A stretch of 6,191 nucleotides of DNA from an uncultured Treponema sp. (GTDB lineage Bacteria > Spirochaetota > Spirochaetia > Treponematales > Treponemataceae), in the NCBI GenBank assembly GCA_905236465.1, contig CAJOQA010000064.1, forward strand, positions 1-6,191, given 5' to 3'. The notes beneath the pieces are model-generated. The model did no database searches, had not been told where the DNA came from, and worked only from the letters and a program-made list of their open reading frames with translations. A program made the position numbers and the translations under genes. Positions 5,777-6,191 of this stretch are shown in pieces (the first letter of the stretch is position 1; every line of letters begins with the position of its first letter).

Positions 5777-5806
5777 ATGAAAGTAGCTGGCAGGGATATA
5801 AATTGA
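5777..5806 (+). other. Nine-codon ORF at the expected start of the membrane-protein gene
   Basis: It reads MKVAGRDIN and then TGA at 5804-5806. It has the strong ribosome binding site, whereas the long frame that follows lacks an ATG. Inserting one A in the AAA run (5780-5782) would give MKSSWQGYKLILF and run straight into the membrane protein, so this is most likely the true N-terminus broken by one base. The alternative is a leader peptide: its TGA overlaps a TTG (5803-5805) that could start the next frame by translational coupling. Confidence 0.5.
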
Positions 5807-6191
5807 TACTTTTTACTGATGCGTGTCGTTATGCTCCTCTCCTTGTATCTGACGGAATCTACTATCTTTTTACAGGATTGTCCGCTTCTGTCATTAGCAA
5901 AGAAGTATATGCGGTTTTATCTCCTAGACTTATTTCTTTACAAAATATAATCGGTTGGGGAGGAGGCATTCTGCTCGGATTTATGTGGTCTAAGTGGAAC
6001 AAAAAACTTTTGCCCTTAATGCTTCCCTTGTTTGTTTTGCAAGCAAGTGCTAGTGTGCTCTACTTTGTATATTCTCAAGCAACATTGAACATGTTTATAT
6101 TTTGGGTTCTAAGCATGGGAATGTACATTTTTTTTGGAGGAATCAGCGATAAAATTTTTGAAGGAGCAAAGGCCTGGTTTTTCAAAAAAAG
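5803..6191 (+). CDS. Unidentified integral membrane protein, start uncertain, 3' end outside window
   Basis: I do not recognise the family. The open frame gives 129 residues from TTG 5803 before the sequence ends, with no stop. It is strongly hydrophobic, with probable membrane segments near residues 10-27, 43-62, 69-90 and 95-114, short charged loops (SKWNKK, SDK), and a glycine-rich stretch NIIGWGGGILLGFMW. The pattern could fit part of a transporter of MFS type, but no signature motif settles it. TTG 5803 has AGGGA (5792-5796) six bases upstream and could be used; more likely the start is ATG 5777 and a base is missing from the A-run at 5780-5782. It lies downstream of the WYL regulator on the same strand, behind its own candidate promoter. 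Confidence 0.65.
   Translation, partial: MILFTDACRYAPLLVSDGIYYLFTGLSASVISKEVYAVLSPRLISLQNIIGWGGGILLGFMWSKWNKKLLPLMLPLFVLQASASVLYFVYSQATLNMFIFWVLSMGMYIFFGGISDKIFEGAKAWFFKK

Noticed and set aside
1..6191. tRNA, rRNA, CRISPR array, transposase or integrase genes
   Set aside because: No cloverleaf, spaced direct-repeat array or mobile-element protein motif was seen on either strand.

Overview
The window is a stretch of moderate-to-low GC bacterial chromosome that most resembles a host-associated spirochaete, probably Treponema. This is an inference from family flavour: a multi-pass membrane class III adenylate cyclase with a short helical C-terminal tail ending in a PPP..WDGV motif, a WYL-domain regulator, and palindromic CATTCTGA-type intergenic repeats. 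No marker gene fixes the taxonomy.

All genes read rightward. Bases 1-2022 hold the 3' part of one continuous reading frame that joins the C-terminal half of carbamoyl-phosphate synthase large subunit (CarB: second ATP-grasp half plus the MGS-like allosteric domain) to a complete diaminopimelate epimerase (DapF) domain. The DapF domain keeps nearly all active-site motifs, but the first of the two catalytic cysteines is alanine. A 174-base spacer follows, filled with hairpins and a nested inverted repeat built on CAGAATG/CATTCTG, with a 15-base tandem repeat inside it. Bases 2296-4620 encode a six-helix membrane adenylate cyclase with a complete catalytic residue set, closed by a strong terminator hairpin that overlaps its stop codon.

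The right-hand part is less tidy. A WYL regulator (4718-5671) lacks a good start codon, and its missing first HTH helix appears to be encoded just upstream in a different frame; a -1 shift at CCCTTTC (4736-4742) would join them. Next come a promoter-like region with a small inverted repeat, a strong ribosome binding site and ATG (5777) that open only nine codons. A membrane protein then runs off the window end in the neighbouring frame; adding one A to the AAA run at 5780-5782 would join the ATG to it. Two neighbouring genes with single-base breaks at homopolymer runs suggest sequence error, recent decay, or some form of frameshift control.

Functionally, the left half mixes arginine/pyrimidine and lysine/DAP metabolism in one polypeptide, the middle makes cAMP in response to an unknown extracytoplasmic cue, and the right half looks like a ligand-sensing regulator next to a possible membrane-protein target. 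Nothing shows that these units work together.
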